NCBI RefSeq assembly: GCF_041021955.1
Contig: NZ_CP158375.1
Span: 3,584,501 to 3,648,500, forward strand
Length of the DNA: 64,000 nucleotides
Origin: Caulobacter sp. 73W
Lineage (GTDB): Bacteria > Pseudomonadota > Alphaproteobacteria > Caulobacterales > Caulobacteraceae
Direction of reading: 5' to 3'
Position 1 is the stretch's first letter. Each line of letters opens with the position of its first letter. Shown piece after piece: positions 45,238 through 56,397 of the stretch. The notes under the pieces were generated by a model. The model did no database searches, had not been told where the DNA came from, and saw only the letters and a program-made list of their open reading frames with translations. A program made the position numbers and the translations under genes.

Positions 45238-46134
45238 GTGTCTGCAGCAACGCATTTTCAGCACACCGTAGCAGGGCCGGCGATCTTCGCCGGCGTGGGC
45301 CTGCACACCGGTGCGCGCGTTCGGGTGGCCATCCGCCCCGCTGCCATCGAGACCGGCGTCATCTTCGTCCGCACCGATGTGACCGATCGCGACAATGTGG
45401 TCCCGGCGACCGCGCAGTCGGTGGGCAAGACCCAGCTCGGCACGGTGATCAACAATTCCGCCGGCGTCTCGGTCTCGACCATCGAGCACCTGATGGCCGC
45501 CCTGGCCGCCCTGAACATCGACAACGCCATCGTCGAGCTCGACGGCCCGGAAGTGCCGATCATGGACGGCTCGGCCGAGCCCTTCGTCCAGATGCTGGAC
45601 CGCGCCGGCCGTCGTCGTCAGGAAGCGCCGCGCCGCTATATCGAGATCCTGCGTCCCATCGAGGTGGTGGACGGCGACAAGCGCGCCGTTCTGTCTCCGT
45701 CGGAGAGCTTTGAGGTCGCCTTCGAGATCGCTTTCGGCAGCAAGGCCATCGGCCGTCAGCGCGTCGATCTGGTCATGGACGAGCAGGCCTTCCGCGAAGA
45801 GCTTTCGGACTGCCGCACCTTCGGCTTCGTGCATGAGGTCGAGGCCCTGCGCGCCATCGGCCTGGCTCGCGGCGGCTCCATGGAAAACGCCGTGGTCATC
45901 GACGGCGACCGGGTGCTGAACCCCGAGGGCCTGCGTCGTCCGGACGAGTTCGTGCGTCACAAGGCGCTGGACGCCATCGGCGACCTCTATGTGCTCGGCT
46001 CGCCCATTCTTGGCCGCTTCGAAGGCGTGCTGGCCGGCCACGGGCTGAACAACGCCCTGGCCCGCGCCGTGGTCGCCAATCCGTCGGCCTGGCGCATCCG
46101 CACCTACGCCGCCGATCTCGCCGAAGCGGTCTGA
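45238..46134 (+). CDS. lpxC: UDP-3-O-acyl-N-acetylglucosamine deacetylase LpxC
   Basis: LpxC performs the committed step of lipid A synthesis. The 298-residue zinc enzyme has zinc ligands His84 (STIEHLMAAL, with catalytic Glu83), His241 and Asp245 (FVRHKALDAIGDL), and the catalytic His268 in LAGHGLNN. The GTG at 45238 has AAGGA 6 bases upstream and gives a normal start before QHTVAGPAIFAGVGLHTG; the frame is open to 45148. It follows the ftsZ terminator, as in many proteobacteria. Confidence 0.96.
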   Translation: MSAATHFQHTVAGPAIFAGVGLHTGARVRVAIRPAAIETGVIFVRTDVTDRDNVVPATAQSVGKTQLGTVINNSAGVSVSTIEHLMAALAALNIDNAIVELDGPEVPIMDGSAEPFVQMLDRAGRRRQEAPRRYIEILRPIEVVDGDKRAVLSPSESFEVAFEIAFGSKAIGRQRVDLVMDEQAFREELSDCRTFGFVHEVEALRAIGLARGGSMENAVVIDGDRVLNPEGLRRPDEFVRHKALDAIGDLYVLGSPILGRFEGVLAGHGLNNALARAVVANPSAWRIRTYAADLAEAV

Positions 46135-46221
46135 ACTTTCTCTGCGTTTGCGCCCGCTCATGGGTGGTGTAGAAGCGCTGACGGCGCGGGGGCGCGCGTT
46201 TGTTCTGCCAGGTGAGGATTC

Positions 46222-47217
46222 GTGCTTCGTAACCCTGTGAGCCGTACGGTCGTTGTCAGCGCCGCGCTTGTCGCAGCCCTCGCTGTGTCGGGCTGCGCCG
46301 GCAACAAGAAGAAGCCGACGATTCAATACGAGGAGCGCCCGGTCGAGCTGCTCTACGCCACCGGCGCGGACCGTCTGGACCGCCGCGAGTGGGACGACGC
46401 GGTCAACTACTTCCGGGAAGTGGAGCGTCAGCACCCGTATTCGGAATGGTCGCGCCGGTCGATTCTGATGACCGCCTACGCCCACTATCAGGGCAACGAC
46501 TACGCCGAGGCCATCGGCGACGCCGAGCGATTCATCTCGCTGTACCCCGGCAACCCGTCGACCGTTTACGCCTACTACCTGAAGGCCATCTGCTACTTCG
46601 AGCAGATCGTCGATGTCGAACGCGACCAGGCCTACACCGAGCAAGCGCTCGCCGCCCTGCGCGAGGTCGTCCAGCGCTACCCGAACACCGAGTACGCCCA
46701 GGACGCGCGCCTGAAGATCGACATGGTCAACGACCAACTGGCGGGCAAGGAGATGACCATCGGTCGTCACTACCTGCGCAATGGCAACGCCCTGGCCGCC
46801 ATCGGCCGGTTCCGCACCGTCGTCGACCGCTACCAGACCACCACCCACACGCCGGAAGCCCTGTACCGTCTGGTCGAGAGCTATCTGACCGTCGGCCTGA
46901 TCGACGAGGCGACCAAGAACGGCGCGGTGCTGGGCTACAACTATACCAACGACATCTGGTACCGCGATGCGTACCGGCTGCTGAACGACCGCGGCCTGCG
47001 CCCGCCGATCGAGCCGCGCACGCCCGGCGCCAAGCGCAGCTATCTCGAGCGTCTGACGGGCACGGGCAAGAACCGCACCCTGCCGCCGCCGACCGAGCAG
47101 AGCCCGAACGCGACCGGTGAGCGCAAGGCTCCGGCCGCCGAGGCGACCTCGACCCCGGCCGTGAAGGAACAGCCCAAGGCCAAGAAGAGCCTCCTGAAGC
47201 GCCTCTGGCCTCTTTGA
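46222..47217 (+). CDS. bamD: Outer membrane assembly lipoprotein BamD (ComL)
   Basis: BamD is the TPR lipoprotein of the BAM complex that inserts beta-barrel proteins into the outer membrane. The 331-residue precursor has a signal with lipobox VSGC (lipidated Cys25), then TPR repeats with VELLYATGADRLDRREWDDAVNYF, VERQHPYSEWSRRS, LYPGNPSTVYAYYLKA and YPNTEYAQDARLK. The C-terminal tail is Pro/Lys-rich. It starts with GTG behind AGGTGAGG and is followed by recN after 30 bases. Confidence 0.94.
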   Translation: MLRNPVSRTVVVSAALVAALAVSGCAGNKKKPTIQYEERPVELLYATGADRLDRREWDDAVNYFREVERQHPYSEWSRRSILMTAYAHYQGNDYAEAIGDAERFISLYPGNPSTVYAYYLKAICYFEQIVDVERDQAYTEQALAALREVVQRYPNTEYAQDARLKIDMVNDQLAGKEMTIGRHYLRNGNALAAIGRFRTVVDRYQTTTHTPEALYRLVESYLTVGLIDEATKNGAVLGYNYTNDIWYRDAYRLLNDRGLRPPIEPRTPGAKRSYLERLTGTGKNRTLPPPTEQSPNATGERKAPAAEATSTPAVKEQPKAKKSLLKRLWPL

Positions 47218-47247
47218 TCTGAGAAGATTCGCGGCGATCTTGGGCCC

Positions 47248-48945
47248 ATGCTCATCGGCCTCGGCATCCGTGACGTCGTCCTGATCGAAAGCCTGGACCT
47301 GTCCATCGGCGAAGGCCTCACCGTGCTTACGGGCGAGACCGGGGCCGGCAAGTCGATCATCCTGGATTCTCTGGGCCTGGCGACGGGCATGCGCGCCGAC
47401 GCGGGCCTGGTCCGCCGCGGCGCGTCCCAGGCGTCGGCCACGGCGTTGTTCGCCCTGACCCCCGATCATCCGGCCTGGGCCTATCTCGACGAGAAGGGCC
47501 TGGACTACGACCGCGGCGAGGACCTGGTCCTGCGGCGCCTGTTGGGCGCTGACGGCCGTTCGCGCGCCTTCGTCAACGATCAGGCGACCAGCGTCGGGGT
47601 CCTGAAAGACCTGGGCGGCATGCTGCTGGAGGTCCACGGCCAGCACGAGACGGTCGGCCTGCTGGATTCCAAGACCCACCGCCCGCTGCTCGACGCCTAT
47701 GGCGCGGTCAGCGTCTCGGCCGTCGCCTCGGCATGGAGCGCCTGGCGCGCCGCTCGCGAGGTTCTGGAAGGCCTGCGCGCCCAGGCCGCCAACGCCGAAG
47801 CCGAGATCGAGGAACTGACCCTACGCCTGGGCGAGCTCGATCGTCTCGATCCCCGGGAAGGGGAGGAGACGGAGCTGGCCGAGGAGCGGGCCCTGCTCGG
47901 CGCCGCAGAGAAGGCGCTGGCGGATATCGCCTCGGCCCAGGAGCAGCTTTCCGGCGACGGCCTGTCCAACCGCCTGGCCCAGGCCTTCCGCGCCCTGGAG
48001 CGGGCCCGTGACCGCGCCCTGCAGGCCGGCGCCGCGCCGGACGGCCCGGCGGTGTCGCGCCTGATAGCGGCCTGCGAATCCGTGGACCGCGCCCTGGTCG
48101 AGGCGCAGGAAGCCTCGGCCGCCGTGGACGCGGCCGCCGACGCCTTCGATTTCGAGCCCGATCGTCTGGAGAAGACCGAGGAGCGGCTGTTCGCCCTGCG
48201 CGGCATGGCCCGCAAGCTGAATGTCTCCGTCGAGGAGCTGCCGCTGGTTCGCGCCGAGTACGCGCAGCGCCTGCAATCGGTGGAGAGCGTGGGGGAAAGC
48301 CTGGTGACCGCCGAACGCGAGGCCGCCGAGGCGCGCGAGGCCTATCTGTTCGCCGCCGAGACCCTGACCGCCGAGCGCAAGGCCGCCGGCGACCGGCTGG
48401 CGGCCGCGGTGGAAGCCGAACTCGTGCCATTGAAGTTGGAAAAGGCCCGCTTCCGCGTCGCCGTCGAGGCGCTGGGCGAGGACAAGGCCGGTCCGTCCGG
48501 CATGGACCGCATCACCTTCCAGGTGGCGACCAACCCCGGCAGTCCGTTCGGCGAGATCGGCGCGATCGCGTCCGGCGGCGAACTGGCCCGTTTCGCCCTG
48601 TCGCTGAAGGCGGCCCTGGCCGGCCGCGCCGAGGGCGCGCAGCCGCTGATGATCTTCGACGAGGTGGACCAGGGCGTCGGCGGAGCCGTGGCGGACGCCG
48701 TGGGCCTGCGCCTGCGCCGTCTGGCCGGCGACGCCCAGGTGATGGTCGTCACCCACAGCCCACAGGTCGCCGCGCGCGGCCACGCCCACTGGCGCATCGC
48801 CAAGGCCGGCGACGGCGAGGGCCTGCGCACCAAGGTCGAAATCCTGTCCCCCGCCGCGCGGGAGGAGGAGACCGCCCGCATGCTGGCCGGCGCCGAGATC
48901 ACCGAGGCGGCCCGAGCCGCCGCCCGAGCCCTGATCAGCGGTTGA
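47248..48945 (+). CDS. recN: DNA repair protein RecN
   Basis: RecN is an SMC-like ATPase that acts early in double-strand break repair. The 565-residue protein has Walker A TGETGAGKSIILDSL near residue 30, two long Ala/Glu-rich coiled-coil arms (about 150-380), the signature ASGGELARFALSLK, and Walker B LMIFDEVDQGVGG. It ends convergently with the M28 membrane peptidase gene, and the two coding ends overlap by 11 bases. Confidence 0.95.
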   Translation: MLIGLGIRDVVLIESLDLSIGEGLTVLTGETGAGKSIILDSLGLATGMRADAGLVRRGASQASATALFALTPDHPAWAYLDEKGLDYDRGEDLVLRRLLGADGRSRAFVNDQATSVGVLKDLGGMLLEVHGQHETVGLLDSKTHRPLLDAYGAVSVSAVASAWSAWRAAREVLEGLRAQAANAEAEIEELTLRLGELDRLDPREGEETELAEERALLGAAEKALADIASAQEQLSGDGLSNRLAQAFRALERARDRALQAGAAPDGPAVSRLIAACESVDRALVEAQEASAAVDAAADAFDFEPDRLEKTEERLFALRGMARKLNVSVEELPLVRAEYAQRLQSVESVGESLVTAEREAAEAREAYLFAAETLTAERKAAGDRLAAAVEAELVPLKLEKARFRVAVEALGEDKAGPSGMDRITFQVATNPGSPFGEIGAIASGGELARFALSLKAALAGRAEGAQPLMIFDEVDQGVGGAVADAVGLRLRRLAGDAQVMVVTHSPQVAARGHAHWRIAKAGDGEGLRTKVEILSPAAREEETARMLAGAEITEAARAAARALISG

Positions 48946-50788
48946 GGCTGTAGGCCGGAACGGTCTCGGCCATCGGGTCGGTCCGCACCGACATGGCGAC
49001 CGCCCCCGCCGCGATCAGCAGTAGCAGGCAGGTCGGCAGCACCCAGACCGGCTTGCCGACGCCCTGGATCAGCGGCCACGATAGCAGGGCGACCAGCAGC
49101 AGGGTCAGGACCATGGCGGCGGGCATGTCCGCGCCGACGCCTTCGAAGGCCAGGTGGGAAATTCCCAGCAGATAGGCGCAACCGAGGGCGGCGCCCACCG
49201 CCAATACCGCCAGGCCCAGCACCCAGCGTTGGCCCAGCAAGGTCGTTCCCGCGGCCATAACCCCCGCCAGCAGCAGCGGCCAGGCGTAGAGGGCTCCGCC
49301 GGTGGGATAGAGCGCCTGCATGACGGCCCCGATGATGAACACCACGGTCGCCAGCCCGAACCATCCGCCCCAGGTTCCGGGCTTCAGCGCGGCCACGGCC
49401 GGGATCAGCAAGGTCGCGACGACAGCCATCACCAGCAGCGGTACGGGCGCAGCGCCCAAGGCGAGGCCAGCCGCCGCGAACAGCAAGGGCGGGCACATCT
49501 GCAGCCACTTTCGGCCGGTGGGCTGGACAGCCGCCGCCAGCAGGACCGCCAGGACGACGAGCCCGGCCTGGATCTCCAGCCGGGGGATGGCGGCCAGACG
49601 GTCGTAATAGTTCGGCTTGCCCGGCGCGAAGGACAGCTGGTTGAACACCGTCAGCAGCAGCGCCGCATTGGCGACGAGCGCGACGGCCAGGACGACGCCG
49701 CCAGCCAGGCTGGCCCAGGGTAGAACGCCGGCTCGCCGCACCTGCCAGCCCGCGTACAGCATCAGTCCGCCGCCGACGGCCAGCACCAGCCAGCCGACCA
49801 CGGGCGGGTAGGCGATGACGAAAAGGCCGAACAGGTCGCTGAAGGTCTTGTCCCCGCCCTTGGGCGGCAGGGCGGGCGCGGCGGCGAGCGCGCGGGTCAG
49901 GTCCAGGGCCTGGGAGCCCATGTGCTGCAGCGAACCCTTGTTGAGGTTCGCGGGCGTCGCCAGGGGGGAGTGGTAGAGCTGCGGATCGCCGATGAAGGCG
50001 ATGTTGAAGCCCGGCACGCCACGCTTCTTGGCGTTGGTGTAGTCGGTGCTGTTGGGCATCAGGTCGTAGATCAGGACCGACAGCGAGTTGGTCATCGGCT
50101 GGCGCACGGCCTTGGCGTACAGGTCCATCATCGCGCCGTTGCCGGAGCCGGTCTCGAACATGCTGGCCCGGCCGCCGCCGCCGCGGGTCTCCAGGTTGAC
50201 CACCACGCCCACATGCTTGGCCATGGGATGGTCGCGGAAGAACGCCTCGGCGCCTTCCAAGCCGATCTCCTCGGCGTCGGACAGCAGCACCATCACGTCG
50301 CGCGCCAGCGGTCCTTCGGCCTTCAAGGCGCGCAGGGTCTCCAGAATGGCGGCCACGCCGGCCGTGTCGTCGGCGGCGCCGGGAGAATCCCAGACCGTGT
50401 CGTGGTGCGCCATCAGCAGCACCGCAGGCTGGGTGCGGTCGCGGCCCGGCAGCAGGCCGATCAGATTGATCCCCTGGTCGGGAACCGGCTCCTTGCTGAA
50501 CTTGGCCAACGCCTCTCGGGTCGGCTTGGACACGGCGAACGCCTGGACCCGCACTTCCAGGCCAAGGTCGGTCATCCGCTCGGCTAGATAGCCGCGGACG
50601 CGGGTGTTCTCCAGCGACCCGGTGGGGTGGGGCGCGCGGGCGATCTCCTCCACATCGGTCATGGCCCGGGCGGCCGAGAAGGATTTGACGGGCGCGTCGG
50701 CGCCCAGGGGCTTGGGCGGTTGGGCCGCCAGGAACGCGATCACCAGCGCTCCGACGAAGGCGGCGAGCGCCGCTATGATCCTGCCCAT
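48935..50788 (-). CDS. M28-family peptidase with C-terminal multi-span membrane domain
   Basis: A 617-residue protein. An N-terminal signal-anchor precedes the M28 catalytic domain (about residues 40-315), with zinc-site residues in LLMAHHDTVWDSPGAADDTAG, SDAEEIGLEG, VVNLETRGG and QLYHSPLATP. The last 280 residues are about eight hydrophobic spans, the arrangement of vacuolar Pff1-type and ER Fxna-type peptidases. The catalytic part should face the periplasm. The ATG at 50788 lies downstream of GGGGTGAG. It diverges from ligA with 59 bases between the starts. Confidence 0.87.
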   Translation of the reverse strand: MGRIIAALAAFVGALVIAFLAAQPPKPLGADAPVKSFSAARAMTDVEEIARAPHPTGSLENTRVRGYLAERMTDLGLEVRVQAFAVSKPTREALAKFSKEPVPDQGINLIGLLPGRDRTQPAVLLMAHHDTVWDSPGAADDTAGVAAILETLRALKAEGPLARDVMVLLSDAEEIGLEGAEAFFRDHPMAKHVGVVVNLETRGGGGRASMFETGSGNGAMMDLYAKAVRQPMTNSLSVLIYDLMPNSTDYTNAKKRGVPGFNIAFIGDPQLYHSPLATPANLNKGSLQHMGSQALDLTRALAAAPALPPKGGDKTFSDLFGLFVIAYPPVVGWLVLAVGGGLMLYAGWQVRRAGVLPWASLAGGVVLAVALVANAALLLTVFNQLSFAPGKPNYYDRLAAIPRLEIQAGLVVLAVLLAAAVQPTGRKWLQMCPPLLFAAAGLALGAAPVPLLVMAVVATLLIPAVAALKPGTWGGWFGLATVVFIIGAVMQALYPTGGALYAWPLLLAGVMAAGTTLLGQRWVLGLAVLAVGAALGCAYLLGISHLAFEGVGADMPAAMVLTLLLVALLSWPLIQGVGKPVWVLPTCLLLLIAAGAVAMSVRTDPMAETVPAYSLNR

Positions 50789-50790
50789 GA

Positions 50791-53178
<2,388 letters not shown>

Positions 53179-53193
53179 GGCGGAGGTAGAGAT

Positions 53194-53221
53194 AAATCCT
53201 CCCCCAGAGGGGGAGGATTTT
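53194..53221. terminator. Bidirectional terminator between ligA and the aspartyl protease gene
   Basis: AAATCCTCCCCC (53194-53205), loop AGA, GGGGGAGGATTT (53209-53220), T at 53221: twelve perfect pairs with T on both strands. It lies 15 bases after the ligA stop and 6 bases from the stop of the convergent gene, so it can serve both. Confidence 0.82.
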
Positions 53222-53227
53222 AGTCCG

Positions 53228-55033
53228 TCAGAAGTAGTCCTTCAGGACCAGGTTCACCGTCTCGCCCGTGCCGAGGGTGAGGGCCAGGGTTTCACCCGCG
53301 GCGCCGGTGCGCAGCCTGGTCAGGCCGGCGACAGCCAGGTCCTTTGCCGACTGGCCGTTCACCGCGGTGATCTTCTGACCGGCCTTGAGACCAGCGGCCT
53401 CGGCGGGAGAGCCGGGGGCCACGAAGCTGAGGTTGAAGACGCCGTCGTTGAGCCTGGCGCCCAGGCCCGAGCGGTCCTTGGTGAAGGGCTGGCCGACCGC
53501 GTCGGGGCGCGGCTTCAGCAGGATGCGGTGACGCGAATAGTCGGTGGTCAGGTCAAACCGGCTGAGGATCGGCATGCCGATGTTGCCCAGGGTCTGGGTG
53601 GTGTCGAGGGCGCTGCCGTCCTCTTCCCCGAAGTTGGCGGGGATGTCCTTCAGCACCACGCCGCCCAGGGTCAGGGTGCGGATGGTGGCGACGTTGCGCG
53701 GCTTCATACCGCCGATGGCGCCGGCCAGGGCCTTGGAGCTGGGCCGATCCGCCAGCAGGTTGCGCGGCTTCCAGTAGCCGGGGAAGACCAGCAGCGGCGA
53801 GCCGTTGCCAAGGTCGAAGTCGAACAGCACCGGCTCGGCGCCCTCGATGGAGGCGGGGATGGCGTGCAGGCCGTTGGAGTTGGTCACCGGCACAGCCACG
53901 GCGCCCGGCTTGGGCGTGAAGCGGGCGGGGTCGTGGAAGCCGATAGTCTGGCCGGCGAAGTCCAGATCGACCACCACCTCGTTGAACATCTCCTTGCCCA
54001 GGACTACGGGCAGGGGGCGGCCGATGGCCGTGGCGATCGGCGACAGGTCCATCAGGGCGACGGTGAGATCGCGCAGCTCCATGTCGCCGATGCGCAGGGT
54101 GACGCCCGTGGCCAGTTCGCTCAGCTCACGGCCGCCGGTGCCGACCGCGGTCACCACGGCCGACGGCTTGATGCCCAGGCTCTCGGCGAAGGCCTTGTCG
54201 AGGACGGTGGTCTCCGCGCCGCTGTCCAGCATGCCGCGCGTGTCCGTGCCGTTCACCGTCACCGGCATGTAGATGCGTGAGCCGAGATAGAATTCAAAGG
54301 CGACCGGGGCGGCCGCGGTCTTGCCGCCCGTGAAGGCGTACACCTTGCGCGCCGTCGGCTGTACGAACGCCTTGTCGTCCCGCTTGGGATCGATGTCCGC
54401 TCCGGTGAGGGTCACGGTCATTCCGATCGGGTCGCCGATCACCTGCTGCTGCTGGCGGAACGGGATGCGCACGCCCTCGACCATCCGCCAGTCGCTATAG
54501 CGGGTCTCGGTCGTGTCGCTGTCCTGGACCAGCCGGTCGGCGACCAGCGCGCCGGTGGCGGGGTCGAGCAGCAGGTCGTAGCGGTCCTTGCCGCCCAGGG
54601 TGACGCGCAGGACCTGCACCGTCTTGCCGTCGAAGGTCTCGTCGGCCTGCAGGGCCGCGGTCTTCAGGGCATCGTCGAAGGTGACGCGCCGGCGATCCTC
54701 GGCCTGCTGCGCGGCGATGGCGTTCAGGGGCTCGACCTGGCCGCTGAGGGTGACCGACCAGCCGCCCTTGCCGATAAACGCCCGGTGGGTGGCGAGGCCG
54801 CCCATGTTGAATTTCTCGACCGTGCGGCCGGGTTCGATGCGGCGCTCAAGCGGCCCCTTGAAGGTTCCGTTGTCGGCCTCGCCGCGCAGCAGCAGGCCGT
54901 CGGCCTTCTGGAAGGCCGCGCCGCCGCGCCAGGCGACATAGCGGGCCACGGCGTCCGAGGTCGCGTCGGCGTGGGCGAACGCAGGCAAGGCGAGGGCGCA
55001 GACCGCCGAGGCGGCCATCAGGATCGATTTCAT
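53228..55033 (-). CDS. Exported retropepsin-like aspartyl protease with PDZ domain
   Basis: A 601-residue periplasmic protein with a signal peptide ending near AHA (residue 22). After an N-terminal region of about 220 residues come two retropepsin-like lobes. The first has the active-site triplet in MLDSGAETTVLD (Asp270). The second has only FDFDLGNGSP at the matching place (residues 404-413), so it has lost the usual DTGA. A PDZ domain (about 520-600) closes the protein. I prefer the ATG at 55033; an ATG at 55042 overlaps the upstream stop (ATGA). It probably forms an operon with the TrmB-type regulator. Confidence 0.86.
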   Translation of the reverse strand: MKSILMAASAVCALALPAFAHADATSDAVARYVAWRGGAAFQKADGLLLRGEADNGTFKGPLERRIEPGRTVEKFNMGGLATHRAFIGKGGWSVTLSGQVEPLNAIAAQQAEDRRRVTFDDALKTAALQADETFDGKTVQVLRVTLGGKDRYDLLLDPATGALVADRLVQDSDTTETRYSDWRMVEGVRIPFRQQQQVIGDPIGMTVTLTGADIDPKRDDKAFVQPTARKVYAFTGGKTAAAPVAFEFYLGSRIYMPVTVNGTDTRGMLDSGAETTVLDKAFAESLGIKPSAVVTAVGTGGRELSELATGVTLRIGDMELRDLTVALMDLSPIATAIGRPLPVVLGKEMFNEVVVDLDFAGQTIGFHDPARFTPKPGAVAVPVTNSNGLHAIPASIEGAEPVLFDFDLGNGSPLLVFPGYWKPRNLLADRPSSKALAGAIGGMKPRNVATIRTLTLGGVVLKDIPANFGEEDGSALDTTQTLGNIGMPILSRFDLTTDYSRHRILLKPRPDAVGQPFTKDRSGLGARLNDGVFNLSFVAPGSPAEAAGLKAGQKITAVNGQSAKDLAVAGLTRLRTGAAGETLALTLGTGETVNLVLKDYF

Positions 55034-55038
55034 ATGGA

Positions 55039-55854
55039 TCATGCTCCGGAGGACGGATGGTTGAGTTCGGCGAGGCCCGGCGGGCTCACCGCGAACAGCG
55101 TGGGTTTGAAGGAAAGCTTCTGGTCGCGGGCCTGGGCGCCGAGGACCATCTCGGCCGCGAGACCGCTGTGATAGAGGCAGGCGAGATAGGTGCTGTCGCT
55201 CCACATGCCGTGCAGGCACCGCTCGCTGTCTCGGGAGAGCAGGGAGACGAGATACTCCCGGCCGTCGGGGATGATGGTCACCTGCAGGCCGGGCCAGGTC
55301 GCCAGCTGCGTGGGCGAGGCCTGGGTCAGGACGGTCTCCAGCCGCGTGTCGGCGGGGGCGTAGATCTGGCCCAGCACCTTCACGCCGCGGTCAGCGGCCT
55401 GCAGCAGATCATCCTCCAGCGCCGCGAAGGGCTCGGGGAAGAGATCGAAGAGCAGCACCTGCTTGGCCTGAGCGATCATGGCGCGGGCGCGGGCCAGCAC
55501 CTGGGCGGGCGTCTTCAGGGTGTAGAGCCGCGCCTCCGCCTCCGGCGCCTCCAGGGTGGAGAGGGCGTCGAGCGCCTCCCGGCTCTTCTGCTGGAAGCCG
55601 GCCTGCAGGGTCGCGATCAGTTCCGCCGCCGGGGCCGCGCGCCAGGTCTTGGCGTCGGTGTCGTCGACCAGCACCGCGCCTTTGCGCGAAAGGCTCTCCA
55701 GCGCCTGATAGGTATTGGCCGCCGCCTTGCCCACCGCTTTGGACAGGCGATAGCCGGTGGCCGGACCCAGGCGGGTCAGCTCGCAGAACAGCCGGGCTTC
55801 GGTCTCGGTGAAGCCCAGGGCCAGCAGGGCGCTTTCTGGGTTATTAGTTGTCAT
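55039..55854 (-). CDS. TrmB-type transcriptional regulator
   Basis: A 271-residue protein with an N-terminal winged helix of the TrmB type (LLALGFTETEARLFCELTRLGPATGYRLSKAVGKAAANTYQALESL, split here only by reading; about residues 8-55) followed by a PLD-like sensor half with KQVLLFDLFPEP and a C-terminal ligand-like domain. The ATG at 55854 is used; the frame is open 12 bases upstream. A 20-base palindrome is centred on this start codon, which suggests autorepression. The stop overlaps an alternative start of the protease gene. Confidence 0.83.
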   Translation of the reverse strand: MTTNNPESALLALGFTETEARLFCELTRLGPATGYRLSKAVGKAAANTYQALESLSRKGAVLVDDTDAKTWRAAPAAELIATLQAGFQQKSREALDALSTLEAPEAEARLYTLKTPAQVLARARAMIAQAKQVLLFDLFPEPFAALEDDLLQAADRGVKVLGQIYAPADTRLETVLTQASPTQLATWPGLQVTIIPDGREYLVSLLSRDSERCLHGMWSDSTYLACLYHSGLAAEMVLGAQARDQKLSFKPTLFAVSPPGLAELNHPSSGA

Positions 55855-55863
55855 GACTACTAA
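55844..55863. promoter_or_regulatory. 20-base palindrome over the TrmB-type regulator start codon
   Basis: TTAGTTGTCATGACTACTAA is palindromic except for one position pair. Its centre is in the ATG of the regulator at 55854. A bound dimer would block transcription or translation start of the regulator, and it also lies 98 bases before the divergent DUF2147 gene. Confidence 0.6.
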
Positions 55864-55960
55864 CATTGCCGCGACGCTGACGCTTGTCGAATTAAACCTC
55901 CGTAAGGCGCGCCTTCCTCTCGCCGCTCTGTCGCGTTACGCCTTGCACAGGAGGAAGTTC

Positions 55961-56380
55961 ATGACCCTGAAGACCATCGCTCTCGCCGCCGCCTTCGCCA
56001 GCCTCGCCGCGGCCCCGGCCTTCGCCGACATCACCGGCGTGTGGCGCACCCCGACCGCCAACGGCAAGGTCGAGATCAGCAAGTGCGGCGCGGAACTCTG
56101 CGGCCGCCTGATCGGCTCCGACAACATCGACAAGAACCCGGCCCTCAAGGACGGGCGCAACAAGGACGAGTCCCAGCGCGGCCGGCCCCTGAAGGGCCTG
56201 CAGATGCTGTACGGGTTCAAGGGCGGCCCCGAGAAGTGGACCGGCGGCAAGGTCTACAACCCCGAGGACGGCGGCACCTATTCGGGCACGATCGAACAGA
56301 CCGGGCCGGACAGCCTGAAGCTCAAGGGCTGCATCGTCGCGCCGCTCTGCAAGACGCAGACCTGGACGCGCTGGAAGTAG
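55961..56380 (+). CDS. Exported DUF2147 protein
   Basis: A 139-residue secreted protein of the DUF2147 family: a signal peptide (cleavage after AFA near residue 22), then DITGVWRTPTANGKVEISKCGAELCGRLIG, VYNPEDGGTYSGTIE and the closing LKLKGCIVAPLCKTQTWTR. Four cysteines may form two disulphides. The family is lipocalin-like in size and beta content, and its function is unknown. A strong AGGAGG site precedes the ATG. It diverges from the TrmB-type regulator. Confidence 0.88.
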   Translation: MTLKTIALAAAFASLAAAPAFADITGVWRTPTANGKVEISKCGAELCGRLIGSDNIDKNPALKDGRNKDESQRGRPLKGLQMLYGFKGGPEKWTGGKVYNPEDGGTYSGTIEQTGPDSLKLKGCIVAPLCKTQTWTRWK

Positions 56381-56397
56381 CCGGGTGTGCTGCGCGC

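Noticed and set aside
45031-47679. 882-codon open frame on the minus strand
   Set aside because: It is the reverse shadow of lpxC, bamD and recN, all of which are firm on the plus strand.
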